Assembly: GCA_021521415.1 (NCBI GenBank)
Contig: JAIQDT010000188.1
Coordinates: forward strand, 372,001 to 436,000
DNA length: 64,000 nucleotides
Direction of reading: 5' to 3'
From: Bidens hawaiensis
Lineage: Eukaryota > Streptophyta > Magnoliopsida > Asterales > Asteraceae
The translations under genes were made by a program, and so were the position numbers. The notes beneath the pieces were generated by a model, which saw only the letters and a program-made list of their open reading frames with translations, was not told the DNA's origin and searched no databases. Of the stretch, positions 55,062 to 64,000 are shown one piece after another (the stretch's first letter is position 1; every line of letters starts with the position of its first letter).

Positions 55062-57836
55062 ATGGCTGCTGTTGGAGGAGCTGGTGGTGATGACGGTGAT
55101 GATCAGAGGCAATTCTTTCCAGCTCATAACCAGTTCATCACTCTAGATCCAGACGCAAAAGGCGTGGAGGACTACCGGGAGATTATTACCTTTCTACTGA
55201 GCTCAAGAATATTTCACGCTATCACAACTACCCTGCCTATTTCACTACCGAATATAGAAGAATTTTGGCAGACGGTAGAGTATGATTGCCGGGTTGAGCC
55301 CCCGGTGATGCGAGCCACCGTTAATGGTCAAGTTGTTCAGTTTTCCTTTGAACACATACGGGTGGCGTTGCAATTTGGTGAAGAAACAAGAGATGATCCC
55401 ACGGAGTTTGTTGCTCATTTTCGTGATGGCGCGTTCCTAAGGATGGGGTATTCAGGTCTCTTAGGGGATACACAGCGAAGGAAAGGATTCTTATTAGATC
55501 AGTGGCGCTTCCTAATGCATGTCATGATAGTCTGTATGTCGGGACGGAAGGCGGGCACTGATGGAATGGGTGCGACGATGCAGTCTGCCATGACTGCCCT
55601 GACTTACAATAAAAGATATTCTTTTAGTCAGATGATCTTTTACGAGATCGATCGTCAGATGAGGGCTGTGGCGCATGAGCGGTTTACTATGTATCCACGA
55701 TTCCTACAGATGATTTTAAATCATGTAGCTCCGTCGCTACCTCAAAGACGCCCTATTCGATACGTGGAATGTGTGACGAAACGTATCTTTGCTCAGTGTC
55801 GCACGTCTAGCGCACGAAGCAAGCCTGAGCTGCGTCCCGGGCATACTCCGCTCATTGGGTATCTTATAAACCCGGAGTATGTGCCTGCGGCGGGGGACGA
55901 GTTCAGAGACCCAAGACCACAACAGGCGGCAGCACCCCAGGCTGTATCAGCTGCACCTGTTGTATCTACTGCTGTATCTTCTGCTGCATCTGCTGCTGTG
56001 CCAGCTTCTGAGATTGATCTTGACGCCATGTTCGGCAGGCAAGGGCTGTTTGATATGGACCGGTTTGATCCACATGAGAATATTCAAGTCTCGGGTCCAC
56101 AAGCAGATTTTGATGAGGTGATGGAAGAGGCCAGACAGATGATGGTGAGACATGAGAGAACGGTGGGTAAGCAGAAGAGAATTGTTGATGACGAAGATGA
56201 GGAAGATGATGAAGAAGAGGCTGTTCAGCTGGTGCGAAAGCGCTCAAGAAAGGAAACGACAGGTATGGGTGTAGGAGCCGGAGAGACTTCAAGGTTTGCA
56301 CGTTTTGCTCCACCTGCCTTGTCTGGTATGTCCCTTGTTCCTACCTCTGTGCAGGTATCGAGTACAAGTACTACGGTTGTTCCCGTAGTGGCTACATCGT
56401 CGGCTGACATTCCACAGATCACAGTCGTCCAGACGTCGGCTCCAGAAATTGTGTCTTTACCACCTCAAACGCGTACTCCACCGGTGGTAGTAGCACGATT
56501 TGTTGAGTCTACAGTCACCACAACTGCAGGAGTATCGGGTACGGTACCACCTGCGGACACGCCCAGTTCTGACTCGGATCGGATAGCTTCACTAGAGCGG
56601 ATTGTAGCTGAGCAGTCAAAGACTATTCAAAGCCTAGTGGAAGCAAATCAACTGCAGGCATCCCTCCTGGCTGAGCACGGGAAAATAATAGATGCCTTGA
56701 AGGAGTTCTTGGCATCTCAGGGGGAGATGAGCTGTAGAGGAGATGAGTTGAGGACCAAGCGTCGAGAAGACCGAGACGATGATCCCAATGCACCGGAAGG
56801 TGCAGGTGGTGAGCTGCCAAGAACCTCACAAGCTCTTGGGGCTTCCACAGCTGAGGGGGAGTCTACCGAAGCGGCTGGTGGTGATGATGACGTGATCGAT
56901 GCGCTGAAGGAACTTGATGATGACATGTTCAGCGACGATGTATTATTTGATGAAGATGTTCTGCCAATCAGTGAGATTGAAAAGATTGGTGCAGAAATTA
57001 TTGTTGAGGATGTGATAGAGGAAGGAGAGATTGTGGTTGAAAATGTCGAGCACGAGATCCCTGAAGTTGAGAAAGCCGATGTGAGGGCTGAGATGGATGA
57101 GACTACTGAGTGGGAGGAGCAGCCTAGGTGGAAGGAAGGCTGTGCTCATTGGTTTATCAAGACCAAGAAGCCTGCTGTTCCAGCCATGTTCAAGAAAAGC
57201 TATAACATTAAAGGCTATGCTGAGGCGAAGAAGGGAATCATCTGTTGGATTTATGATGAACAGATCAAGTTATTTGTGGTAAAACGTTATGATGGCATTC
57301 AATACTTCAAGAGAATGTTGAGATCTTTCAACACGTTGCCGGAATGCGAGGTGAAAGATTTGGGCAGATTGGGCCTGATAAACAGAAGTAACAACAATAT
57401 GGCAAGAATGATTGAGAAGATTGTGTGGAAAGAAGGCGTAAAAGAAAAGAAGTTTGAACTATTAAAGCCACAGAAGGGAAAGCTCGTGGAGGATACAGAG
57501 AGGGGATTGAGAGCAGATGGCAAGCCATGGATGGTGATGAAGTACAAGCCGATCCGATGCATCGAGGAGGTTCCAATGAAGAATATGCCTCAAGATGTGT
57601 TGAAGAATCTAAAATGGTGGTACGTTGATTGCCAGACTGCTGAAGCCGTGGTGGAAGACGAAGATGAACAAGAAGTGCTGAGGGTGTATGACCCGATGCA
57701 TCTTGTTAACTTATCGAAAGCTGATTTGCAAGCGTTGAACGAAAAGAAGATATTCTATATTCCTGCTTGGAAGGATGAAGCAAGGAAATATCAGCGAGTA
57801 GTCACGGTGTGTGTTAGAGAAGGAGTGCACGCATGA
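55062..57836 (+). CDS. SIRE ORF3, intact, 924 codons, function unknown
   Basis: ATG at 55062 (MAAVGGAGGDDGDDQRQF) lies just after a splice-acceptor-like TGCAG. Residues about 20-260 form a globular part resembling plant transposon-protein N-termini (HNQFITLDPDAKGVEDYREI, FWQTVEYDCRVEPP, QWRFLMHVMIVCMSG). An Ala/Ser-rich linker and an acidic-basic stretch (DDEDEEDDEEEAVQLVRKRS) precede a leucine-zipper-like helix (IASLERIVAEQSKTIQSLVE, near 505-525). A very acidic block follows, then a C-terminal domain from WKEGCAHWFIKTKKPAVPAM to CVREGVHA. No signal peptide or membrane helix is visible, so 'envelope-like' is positional only. It is undamaged although pol is broken. Confidence 0.85.
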   Translation: MAAVGGAGGDDGDDQRQFFPAHNQFITLDPDAKGVEDYREIITFLLSSRIFHAITTTLPISLPNIEEFWQTVEYDCRVEPPVMRATVNGQVVQFSFEHIRVALQFGEETRDDPTEFVAHFRDGAFLRMGYSGLLGDTQRRKGFLLDQWRFLMHVMIVCMSGRKAGTDGMGATMQSAMTALTYNKRYSFSQMIFYEIDRQMRAVAHERFTMYPRFLQMILNHVAPSLPQRRPIRYVECVTKRIFAQCRTSSARSKPELRPGHTPLIGYLINPEYVPAAGDEFRDPRPQQAAAPQAVSAAPVVSTAVSSAASAAVPASEIDLDAMFGRQGLFDMDRFDPHENIQVSGPQADFDEVMEEARQMMVRHERTVGKQKRIVDDEDEEDDEEEAVQLVRKRSRKETTGMGVGAGETSRFARFAPPALSGMSLVPTSVQVSSTSTTVVPVVATSSADIPQITVVQTSAPEIVSLPPQTRTPPVVVARFVESTVTTTAGVSGTVPPADTPSSDSDRIASLERIVAEQSKTIQSLVEANQLQASLLAEHGKIIDALKEFLASQGEMSCRGDELRTKRREDRDDDPNAPEGAGGELPRTSQALGASTAEGESTEAAGGDDDVIDALKELDDDMFSDDVLFDEDVLPISEIEKIGAEIIVEDVIEEGEIVVENVEHEIPEVEKADVRAEMDETTEWEEQPRWKEGCAHWFIKTKKPAVPAMFKKSYNIKGYAEAKKGIICWIYDEQIKLFVVKRYDGIQYFKRMLRSFNTLPECEVKDLGRLGLINRSNNNMARMIEKIVWKEGVKEKKFELLKPQKGKLVEDTERGLRADGKPWMVMKYKPIRCIEEVPMKNMPQDVLKNLKWWYVDCQTAEAVVEDEDEQEVLRVYDPMHLVNLSKADLQALNEKKIFYIPAWKDEARKYQRVVTVCVREGVHA

Positions 57837-57901
57837 AGATACAGGATTACAAGACACAAGCTACGAAGATCAAGATATGAAGCTACTGCCAAGGGGGAGT
57901 C

Positions 57902-58366
57902 TGTTGGTACATAGATGTCAGTAGTTCATATGTATAAAGTCTGTAATCGAGTCTGTAATATTGTTTATGTAATTGTTTGTGTAACAGCGAAGTTGTTGAC
58001 AAGTTCGCTTAGGCGAACTTGTTAACCAAGCGAAGTTGTTGACAAGTTCGCCTAGGCGAACTTGTTCAACGAGCGAAGTTATTGACAACTTCGCCTGAGG
58101 CGAAGTTGTCGTGTATTTAAGTAACCTACGGGTTACTGTTTCAGTGTTGGTCATTTTAGGTTTTGGTTGATCGAGTTCAGTTACGTGTGAGTCTATTGAC
58201 GTGAGTCTGTAAGCATCTTGGTTTGAGTTATCAATATAACGTGTGGTTGTTCGTATTGTGTGTACGTGTGTTCGTGAGCTAATATTCTACGTCCGTAACG
58301 ATCTACACAGGGATTCCGCACCTGTGTATATCGGGATATCTCGTGTGATCCGTCAAGGAACCTACA
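57902..58366 (+). repeat. LTR C, 3' LTR of the SIRE block
   Basis: It runs from TGTTGGTACATAG to AAGGAACCTACA, 465 bp, with four differences from LTR B by eye. A polypurine tract precedes it at 57891-57899. The AGTTT duplication follows at 58367-58371, and C1 gag resumes. Confidence 0.94.
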
Positions 58367-58371
58367 AGTTT

Positions 58372-59189
58372 TTAAGTTAAAAGGAATGGATACGATGTTC
58401 ACTGAAAAATATATTCCAATAAGTATTATCAAACCTGAACATATTGAGAGTGTTTTTGTCAATGAAACTTCAAAAATTCAAGAACTTGAACGTGTGTATG
58501 CTCAAGCAAAAACATCAGTTCAATCTGACCCATTGACTAAGGCAAAACAACTTTTAAAACAAGCTAAGAAAATTAACTTTGTGAAATCAACTGGGACAGA
58601 TACACTAAAAAGTTTTTCAAACTATTCTAATTTAGATTTTTACTTAAAGAAGAAATCTGAATTATCTGATGAGTTTGTTAAGAGCATGACTAAAAATGTG
58701 AGTCATCATCAAACTTTTGGGTCATTCATTCCAAATACCTCGCAACAACATCGTGTAAACATGCGAAGTTGTTTCTTATGCGGTCAACTTGGTCATGTTG
58801 TGAGGGATTGTAGTCAGAAGTACCATCAGAATCTTCATCCTTTTATCAAGGACCATTCCAAACCGATTCCTGTGGTAAAGGAGATTTTGAAACGACCTGT
58901 GTCGTATGCTAATGATACTCATATTTTGTTCTCTAATGTGAATCCTCGGAAGGTTCTTCATGTCAATGAGACACATGGTCAAGTGAAACCAAAATTCGTT
59001 CCAACTGAACCCATATGTCAGAACAAGAATTCAAACATTGTTCAGGCAGCTTACTTAAGACGAAAGTCTAGGAAGCCGGTAACTTATTCACAAGTGGCTG
59101 ACCAACAGTTGAAATCTGTTCAAGTTAATGATCAAAGAGAAAACCAAAAGGTGCCCAAGACCGAGGCCTGGACTGCCTTTTTGAACTAA
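58372..59189 (+). pseudogene. gag: C1 gag, C-terminal part
   Basis: It continues the frame broken at 43781: KLKGMDTMFTEKYIPI, a Lys-rich helical stretch, then zinc knuckle CFLCGQLGHVVRDC (about 58769-58810). It ends AWTAFLN with TAA at 59187-59189. This part is open, but the first part is broken and the two are now 14.6 kb apart. Confidence 0.85.
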
Positions 59190-59209
59190 TCGCTTTTGTT
59201 TGTGTGTAG

Positions 59210-61156
59210 GGTTCATCCAAGATCATTTCTGGTGAAAACTGGATCATGGATAGCGGATGTTCTCGTCATATCACTGGGAATCTCGACCTATTAACCAACG
59301 TAATATATATTGAAGGGGGTTATGTAGCGTTTGCTGGGAATTCTAGGGGCATGATCACACAAGAGGGTGAAGTTTCAAATGGTCACATTACGTTTGAGAA
59401 AGTGAATTATTGCGACAAAGTTGATCATAACTTATTCAGTGTATCGCAGATTTGTGATAAAAAGTACACTACAATATTTACTGACAAAGAATGTCTTTTC
59501 TTGAAACCGGGTTATGTTATTCCCGAGGACATGGTTGTCATGCGATCACCACGATCAAATGATATTTATGTCTTGAATATGAGTCCTAAGGTATCCACAT
59601 CGATCGAAACATGTTTTGTCTCGAAAGCAACCGAGAAAGACTCGATTCTATGGCATCGTAGAATGGGTCACCTACATGTCAGAAAGATGAATTATTTAAT
59701 GGCAAATGACTTAGTTGAGGGTGTCTCGTTAAAGAATTTTAAGTTATCCGATCACTGCGTTGCATGCAAAAAGGGCAAGCAGAAGAAGAAGACACGTCCC
59801 TCTAAGTTATTGAATTCCAGTGATACTCCTCTTGAACGACTTCATATGGATTTGTTTGGTCCTGTGAATCGTGCGAGTATTTCTGGGGATTGGTATTATC
59901 TTGTAGTGACTGATGATTATTCAAGATACTCTTGGGTCTCATTTATGAGCTCGAAAGATAAAACGCCTATTTTGGTACAAAACCTTATTACTAAAATCGA
60001 ATCACTTTACAAACAAAATGTGAGGAGAATTCGGAGTGATAATGGTACTGAATTCAAAAACACTATATTGGATTTCTTTTGTATTCAAAAGGGAATTCAC
60101 CGAGAATATAGTGCACCTTATGTACCTCAACAAAACGGTGTTGCTGAACGGAAAAATAGAACTCTGATTGAAGCTGCACGCACAATGCTCGCTGATTCTA
60201 AGCTTCCTGTCCAATTTTGGAATGAGGCAGTGAATACAGCTTGTTATACGCTTAATCGAGTTCTAACTGTGAAACGACTCAAGAAGACAAGCTACGAGCT
60301 CTTAAATAATAGAAAACCTAATTTAAAGTACCTGGAACCATTTGGGTATCCGTGTACAATGTTGAAGAAGGATTCGGGTAAATTTGAAGAAAAAGCTATC
60401 GAAGGGTATTTCTTGGGATATGCATCTCCAAAGAAAAGGATTTTTAATTTCACATCTGGTTGTGTTGAAGAATGGTACCATGTTGATTGTCAGAAGTACA
60501 CTACTCCTTCACAAGGGAAAGGTCCCGATTGGATGTTTGATTATAATGGCCTATTTAATTCTTTCACCCCATCAACTGATCATCCAGATGAAGATGTAGT
60601 TCGGGCGTATTTTGAAGAACATTTGGAAATTCCATGATTTGCAAGTTCAAATGATGTTGAAGCTCCAATTGCTGCTCCAACTGAAGAACCTGAAAACGAA
60701 GCTCCTGTTCATTTTGATACTGCTTCTACATCATCTGATGATAATGCTTCAGTAATTGGGAATAATGTTTCATCTCCTGAATTGGGTGAACATTATACTA
60801 ACTTATTTGAAAATGTTACTGTTTCTGAAAATCCTACTCTCAGAATTCATAATTATCATCCACAAGAAAACATTATTGGAGACCTTGATGTATGGGTTCA
60901 GACACGACATCAAATCGCCTCTTCAAGTGACAATAATGCTCTCTGTGTTCATGCTGACTTACACGCATCTGAAATTGCAGCTGTTGCTAAGTTTTCCTGT
61001 TTTCTATCTCAAGTCGAGCCATCAACTCCTCGTGTGGCTTTACAAGATCCTCCTTGGGTAGAAGCTATGCAAGAAGAACTACAACAATTTGCTCGTTTAG
61101 GTGTTTGGGATCTTATTGATAAACCTGCTAGAGTCAAGAAGGCAATTCCGACTAAA
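59210..61156 (+). pseudogene. pol: C1 protease, integrase and start of RT, truncated
   Basis: After the acceptor-like TTTTGTTTGTGTGTAG (to 59209), in the -1 frame relative to gag, it reads GSSKIISGENWIMDSGCSRH, the protease active site. Integrase follows ([67 protein letters not shown]). TGA at 60635-60637 breaks the linker, which continues in frame ([36 protein letters not shown]). It ends at KKAIPTK near 61156, just before the RT finger motif. The rest of RT, RNase H and the 3' LTR are absent. Confidence 0.88.
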
Positions 61157-61210
61157 GAGGGGACACCATTGCATGACGCCTTTAAAAAAAGGGATATTGG
61201 TTTTTAATAT
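61157..61210. repeat. Left edge of a dispersed repeat that truncates C1
   Basis: GAGGGGACACCATTGC starts abruptly after C1 RT. After solo LTR S3 the sequence continues at 63436 with 'ctctcaactttcacc'. The style is like non-autonomous MULE-type repeats of plant genomes, but the other end is outside the window and no duplication can be checked. Confidence 0.4.
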
Positions 61211-63435
61211 TGTAAGGCCCCGAACCCGGTAGCCCTACTTTAGCGTCGGATTTACTCATAAACACCGTTCTTACAACCAGAGTTAATTAAAACTTTCGCG
61301 GAAATATTAACTTAAATAATTCATTACAAACATTAAATCTTTTCTTTCATACCATAACCCAAAATATTATATTTAAAACAACATTTCTTCCATCTTCATA
61401 TGCCAGCCGTTCAACCCATGCCATATGCCAACCTCATGCAAGCTCTTTAATCTGCTCACCTGTGTGCATACTTAAAGTCAGCTACGCTGAGTGAGTTCTA
61501 GTTAATCAAGCAACTTACCATACAACCATTACATGCATTATATACGTATCCGAAGACACACTGTCTAACCTGTTCACCTTAACACAGAACCACTTAACTG
61601 CCCCTTACGTCTTAGCCACTTTTTTTACGGAAGCACATAGAGGCTTGCCCTCCCACACACTCACGTTATGCCACTTAATAACGAAGGCACGTATAGGCTT
61701 ACCCTACCACGTACTATCATCATGCCACTAACACCCTTACTAGACCCTTGCCACTTCTATCACACTCTACCTCTACTTGTCTACAACACACTTTCTATCA
61801 TTACATCATTTACATAATAACCAAGTTGCATCATAACATTCACACACACTAATAACCACTTGTAGATCATTTCCCATTGGCGGTACGCGCAATATCCGAA
61901 GATCGTTCACGCACCGACAAACGTTACTTTCCCTGTCTACACGTGCAATATCCGAAGATCGTTCACGCATCAACAGACATCCATTCATAACATCTATATA
62001 TATATATCATATCAAACATTATAGCATACGCTTACCACTTAAGGTAAGTCTATTCACACTTCACATCGAGTATGCACACAGGCCCGAAAACATAACAAGG
62101 AAGTGGGGCTAGAAACTCACCTGAACTTGGTTACGTTCACTGTTTATGGTTATTCCTTTCTTGACTTGTGCACGGCTAACTGTGTAATAATTACATGTAT
62201 CAATTAACTATCACTACTCATCGTAATTCTAGTTTAATTATAACCTCAATGGACGGGGGTCCGGGGGCAGTACCCCTGGCAGCGGGGTTCTAGGGGCGGC
62301 AGCCCTAGCGGGGTCCAAGGAGCAGAGCCCTGGCTGGGGTCGAGCTGCCAGGTCAACTTGGAAAAAATTTATTTCCATTAACTGTCTTAACACATTTTCC
62401 TTTAGGATTTTAAATTATTATTTTATTCTCTAACTCATTTTCTTTAACGAATTAAGCCTGATTCGTTATCTAATTCGTTATCTTTCATGATCTGATTCGC
62501 TAGTCTGGTTCGTTATCTTAACATAGCGAATGGTAAGTAACGAATTGCTTAACGAACTGCTTAACGAACTGAACCTTTAATGAACTGAACCCTTAACGAA
62601 CCGAACCTTTAATGAATTGGGAGTTCATTCCTCAGTTCTCTCTTAACGAACTACTTAACGAATTGGGTTTAGTTCGTCACTCATTCCTTAACGAATTAAC
62701 ATAACGAATTGAGGTTAATTCGCCATCTCTGCGCTAACGAACTAAGGCCCATTCTTTAGCCCCCCGCTAACGAATTAGGGTTAGGTCAGAATTCCAGAGA
62801 ACATTCTCTGACATCCTCGTATTCAGAACTCCGGCGCCGCCTTTCCGGCGCCGTCATCGCCGGAAAACCGGGATCTCGCCGGAAAAGCGAGATCTCGCTT
62901 GTTTCACCACCGTTTTCACCGTTTTTCATCCTGTTCGATCCAGACCTGAGCTAGGGTGGTCCCTAAGCTCATCTTTCGATCGGTTTATACCCGATTCCAT
63001 CCGGATCTCATAACTTTAACGGTTTAAGGTATCGGCTCGCCGTTTCGCGACTAGAACTAATTAGTTTGGATCTCTACAATATCATACTATCATTACCTCG
63101 GGTCGGGATCGGCTCTTCTTGGTGATTTCGGCTAAAGAGAGAAAGTAGGATGAGAGAGAGCTAAGTGTGTGTTTTGGGTGGTGTATGGAATGGAATGGAA
63201 ATGAATGAATTAATTGGTAATTAAGGTTTATATACTATGGATCATGGGCTTGAGCCCATGGTCCATCCTCCTTCCTTTCAAATCCAAGTCCATTACCCAT
63301 ATTACTTAACCCAACTCAAGCCCGCTTCATAATAACTCCTACTTTATTTTATTATTTCTCCACTAACCCGATTAACTTTCCCACCAATATTAAATAATAT
63401 AATTAATATTATGTTAGATATTTTGGGATGTTACA
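61211..63435 (-). mobile_element. Solo LTR S3, gypsy-like, reverse orientation
   Basis: It starts TGTAAGGCCCCG and ends GGGATGTTACA, 2225 bp. The flanks are AATAT and AATAC (4 of 5). The minus-strand TATA box AGTATATAAACC lies at about 63238-63227, with the inverted pair GACCATGGGCTC/AAGCCCATGATCC just upstream. It includes a G-rich tandem block (62255-62345), a TAACGAA array (62455-62780) and duplicated phrases such as GCAATATCCGAAGATCG (61889 and 61946). There is no coding region. The layout resembles S1. Confidence 0.75.
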
Positions 63436-64000
63436 AATACTCTCAACTTTCACCTTTTAGTTGATACCACTCCCAACTTTCGATTTGTTACCTACCACTC
63501 CCAACTATCACTCTATTTGTTCGGGCACTCCCGAACTTAACGGACCCTAACTTCGTTAGATTTTTTGCTGACATGGCATTGATCTTACTGACATAGTATT
63601 GTTCTTGCTGACATGGACGTTTTTATAATTAGGATGGCAAGCCTACATGGAAAATACACTTTAAAAAAATTCATAATTTCATCTCATCACTTCATCTTCA
63701 TCTTCCAGATCTATAAAACCCTAACAACCACCACCACCATCCACCTAGCCACCTCCATCTCCACCCCCACCACTCACCCACCCCTTTCCTTCAGCCACCA
63801 CTAGTAAAACAACCGTCGCAGCACCGCCGTCTACTCTTGTGCAAAAAGTCTAAATTCCCCAATCGTCTTCCCCAAATTCTCTCCAAATTTACACCTGGTC
63901 ATTCACCACTGCATCACCTCGCCTGAAAGAGTGTTCCTGGGCCTGATTTCGAAGCTCCAACTACCGCCGCCACCACTCTCACCCCACAACACCCCCCCCC
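63436..64000 (+). repeat. Dispersed repeat continuing to the window end
   Basis: Near-repeated phrases (CACTCCCAACTTTC, CACTCCCAACTATC, CACTCCCGAAC) and then TGACATGGC units (63571-63616) are followed by CACC-rich leader-like sequence with GCCGCC units. There is no credible ORF; the short frame at 63613 is low complexity. The layout is like 148-1100 but the sequence differs. Confidence 0.4.

Larger units (their letters stand above)
43782..58366 (+). mobile_element. SIRE-type tandem retrotransposon block with three LTRs
   Basis: Order: LTR A (43782-44168, truncated), C-terminal part of ORF3, LTR B (45901-46365), primer site, gag, pol, ORF3, LTR C (57902-58366). A perfect AGTTT duplication (43777-43781 and 58367-58371) flanks the whole block, so it behaves as one insertion or as a tandem generated in place. 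The first unit has lost 9.88 kb relative to the second: A-to-B spacing is 2119 bp and B-to-C spacing is 12001 bp. LTRs are nearly identical (2 differences A/C over 387 bp, 4 differences B/C over 465 bp, by eye), so it is young. Confidence 0.93.
39812..61156 (+). mobile_element. Ty1/copia SIRE-type element C1, interrupted and 3'-truncated
   Basis: The 5' LTR (39812-40322), tRNA-Met primer site, long leader and gag (from 41382) lead to the SIRE insertion at 43782. Reading resumes at 58372 with the gag end, protease and integrase, and breaks off in early RT at about 61156. Removing 43782-58371 leaves a continuous Ser-Ser-Ser-Ala-Arg-Val-Phe-Lys-Leu-Lys reading across the joint. It inserted into Athila-2 gag. 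The 3' LTR is absent from the window. Confidence 0.88.

Noticed and set aside
55062..57836. ORF3 as a true envelope gene
   Set aside because: No signal peptide, membrane helix or furin-like site is visible, and the composition is acidic and coiled-coil. Only its position resembles env.
63613..63804. Small ORF near the right edge as a host gene
   Set aside because: It covers CACC-rich leader-like repeat sequence and has no identifiable domain; the surrounding sequence has the layout of a dispersed repeat.

Overview
This window is nuclear DNA from a flowering plant and consists almost entirely of nested LTR retrotransposons. It carries Ty3/gypsy elements of the Athila and Tekay/Del types, Ty1/copia elements of the SIRE/Maximus type, long AT-rich gaps and (TA)n runs. 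The style of the elements suggests Asteraceae, but that is inference from family resemblance and was not searched. I found no convincing single-copy host gene, tRNA, rRNA or CRISPR array. The only long undamaged reading frames belong to a young SIRE element.

Layout. (1) 1-147 is the tail of an Athila-type LTR, and 148-1100 is a dispersed repeat. (2) About 1135-25459 is one minus-strand Athila element, here Athila-1: 5' LTR 23623-25459, tRNA-Asp primer site, decayed gag and pol, two small coiled-coil ORFs, and an additional ORF (ORF3) at the low-coordinate end. It has been split by a Tekay-like solo LTR (S1, 2758-5263) and by a complete Tekay-type chromovirus (T1, 5333-15896, target duplication CCACG). 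T1 is itself interrupted by an Athila-type solo LTR (S2, 11897-13606, duplication GTATC). (3) 25460-28275 is the 5' part of an older minus-strand gypsy element (G1), into which Athila-1 inserted. (4) 28276-29575 has no gene apart from a possible SINE. (5) 29576-39811 is a second minus-strand Athila (Athila-2), cut in its gag by a plus-strand copia element (C1, from 39812). (6) C1 is interrupted at 43782-58366 (duplication AGTTT) by a young SIRE block with three LTRs: LTR A, a truncated ORF3, LTR B, gag-pol, full ORF3, LTR C. (7) C1 resumes at 58372 and breaks off near 61156, where another dispersed repeat begins. That repeat carries a solo LTR (S3, 61211-63435) and runs to the window end.

Inferred order of events: G1, then Athila-1, then S1 and T1, then S2 inside T1; independently Athila-2, then C1, then the SIRE block. 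T1's LTRs show 5 mismatches in a 70-base stretch compared by eye. The SIRE LTRs differ at only 2-4 positions over 387-465 bp.

Three patterns deserve attention. First, in SIRE and Athila-2 the ORF downstream of pol has what looks like its own transcription unit: a palindrome array, a TATA box, a 5' leader with a splice donor, and a splice acceptor at the ATG. In Athila-1, palindrome arrays sit beside two related small ORFs, one with a TATA box. Second, most LTR families here carry a different CpG-containing palindrome array just upstream of the LTR TATA box, and the same array often recurs upstream of internal ORFs. Third, both SIRE-type elements have pol in the -1 frame after a gag stop, with a splice-acceptor-like sequence at the same offset and a homologous in-phase GAG|GTNAGT donor inside gag. 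This suggests that Gag-Pol may be made by splicing.
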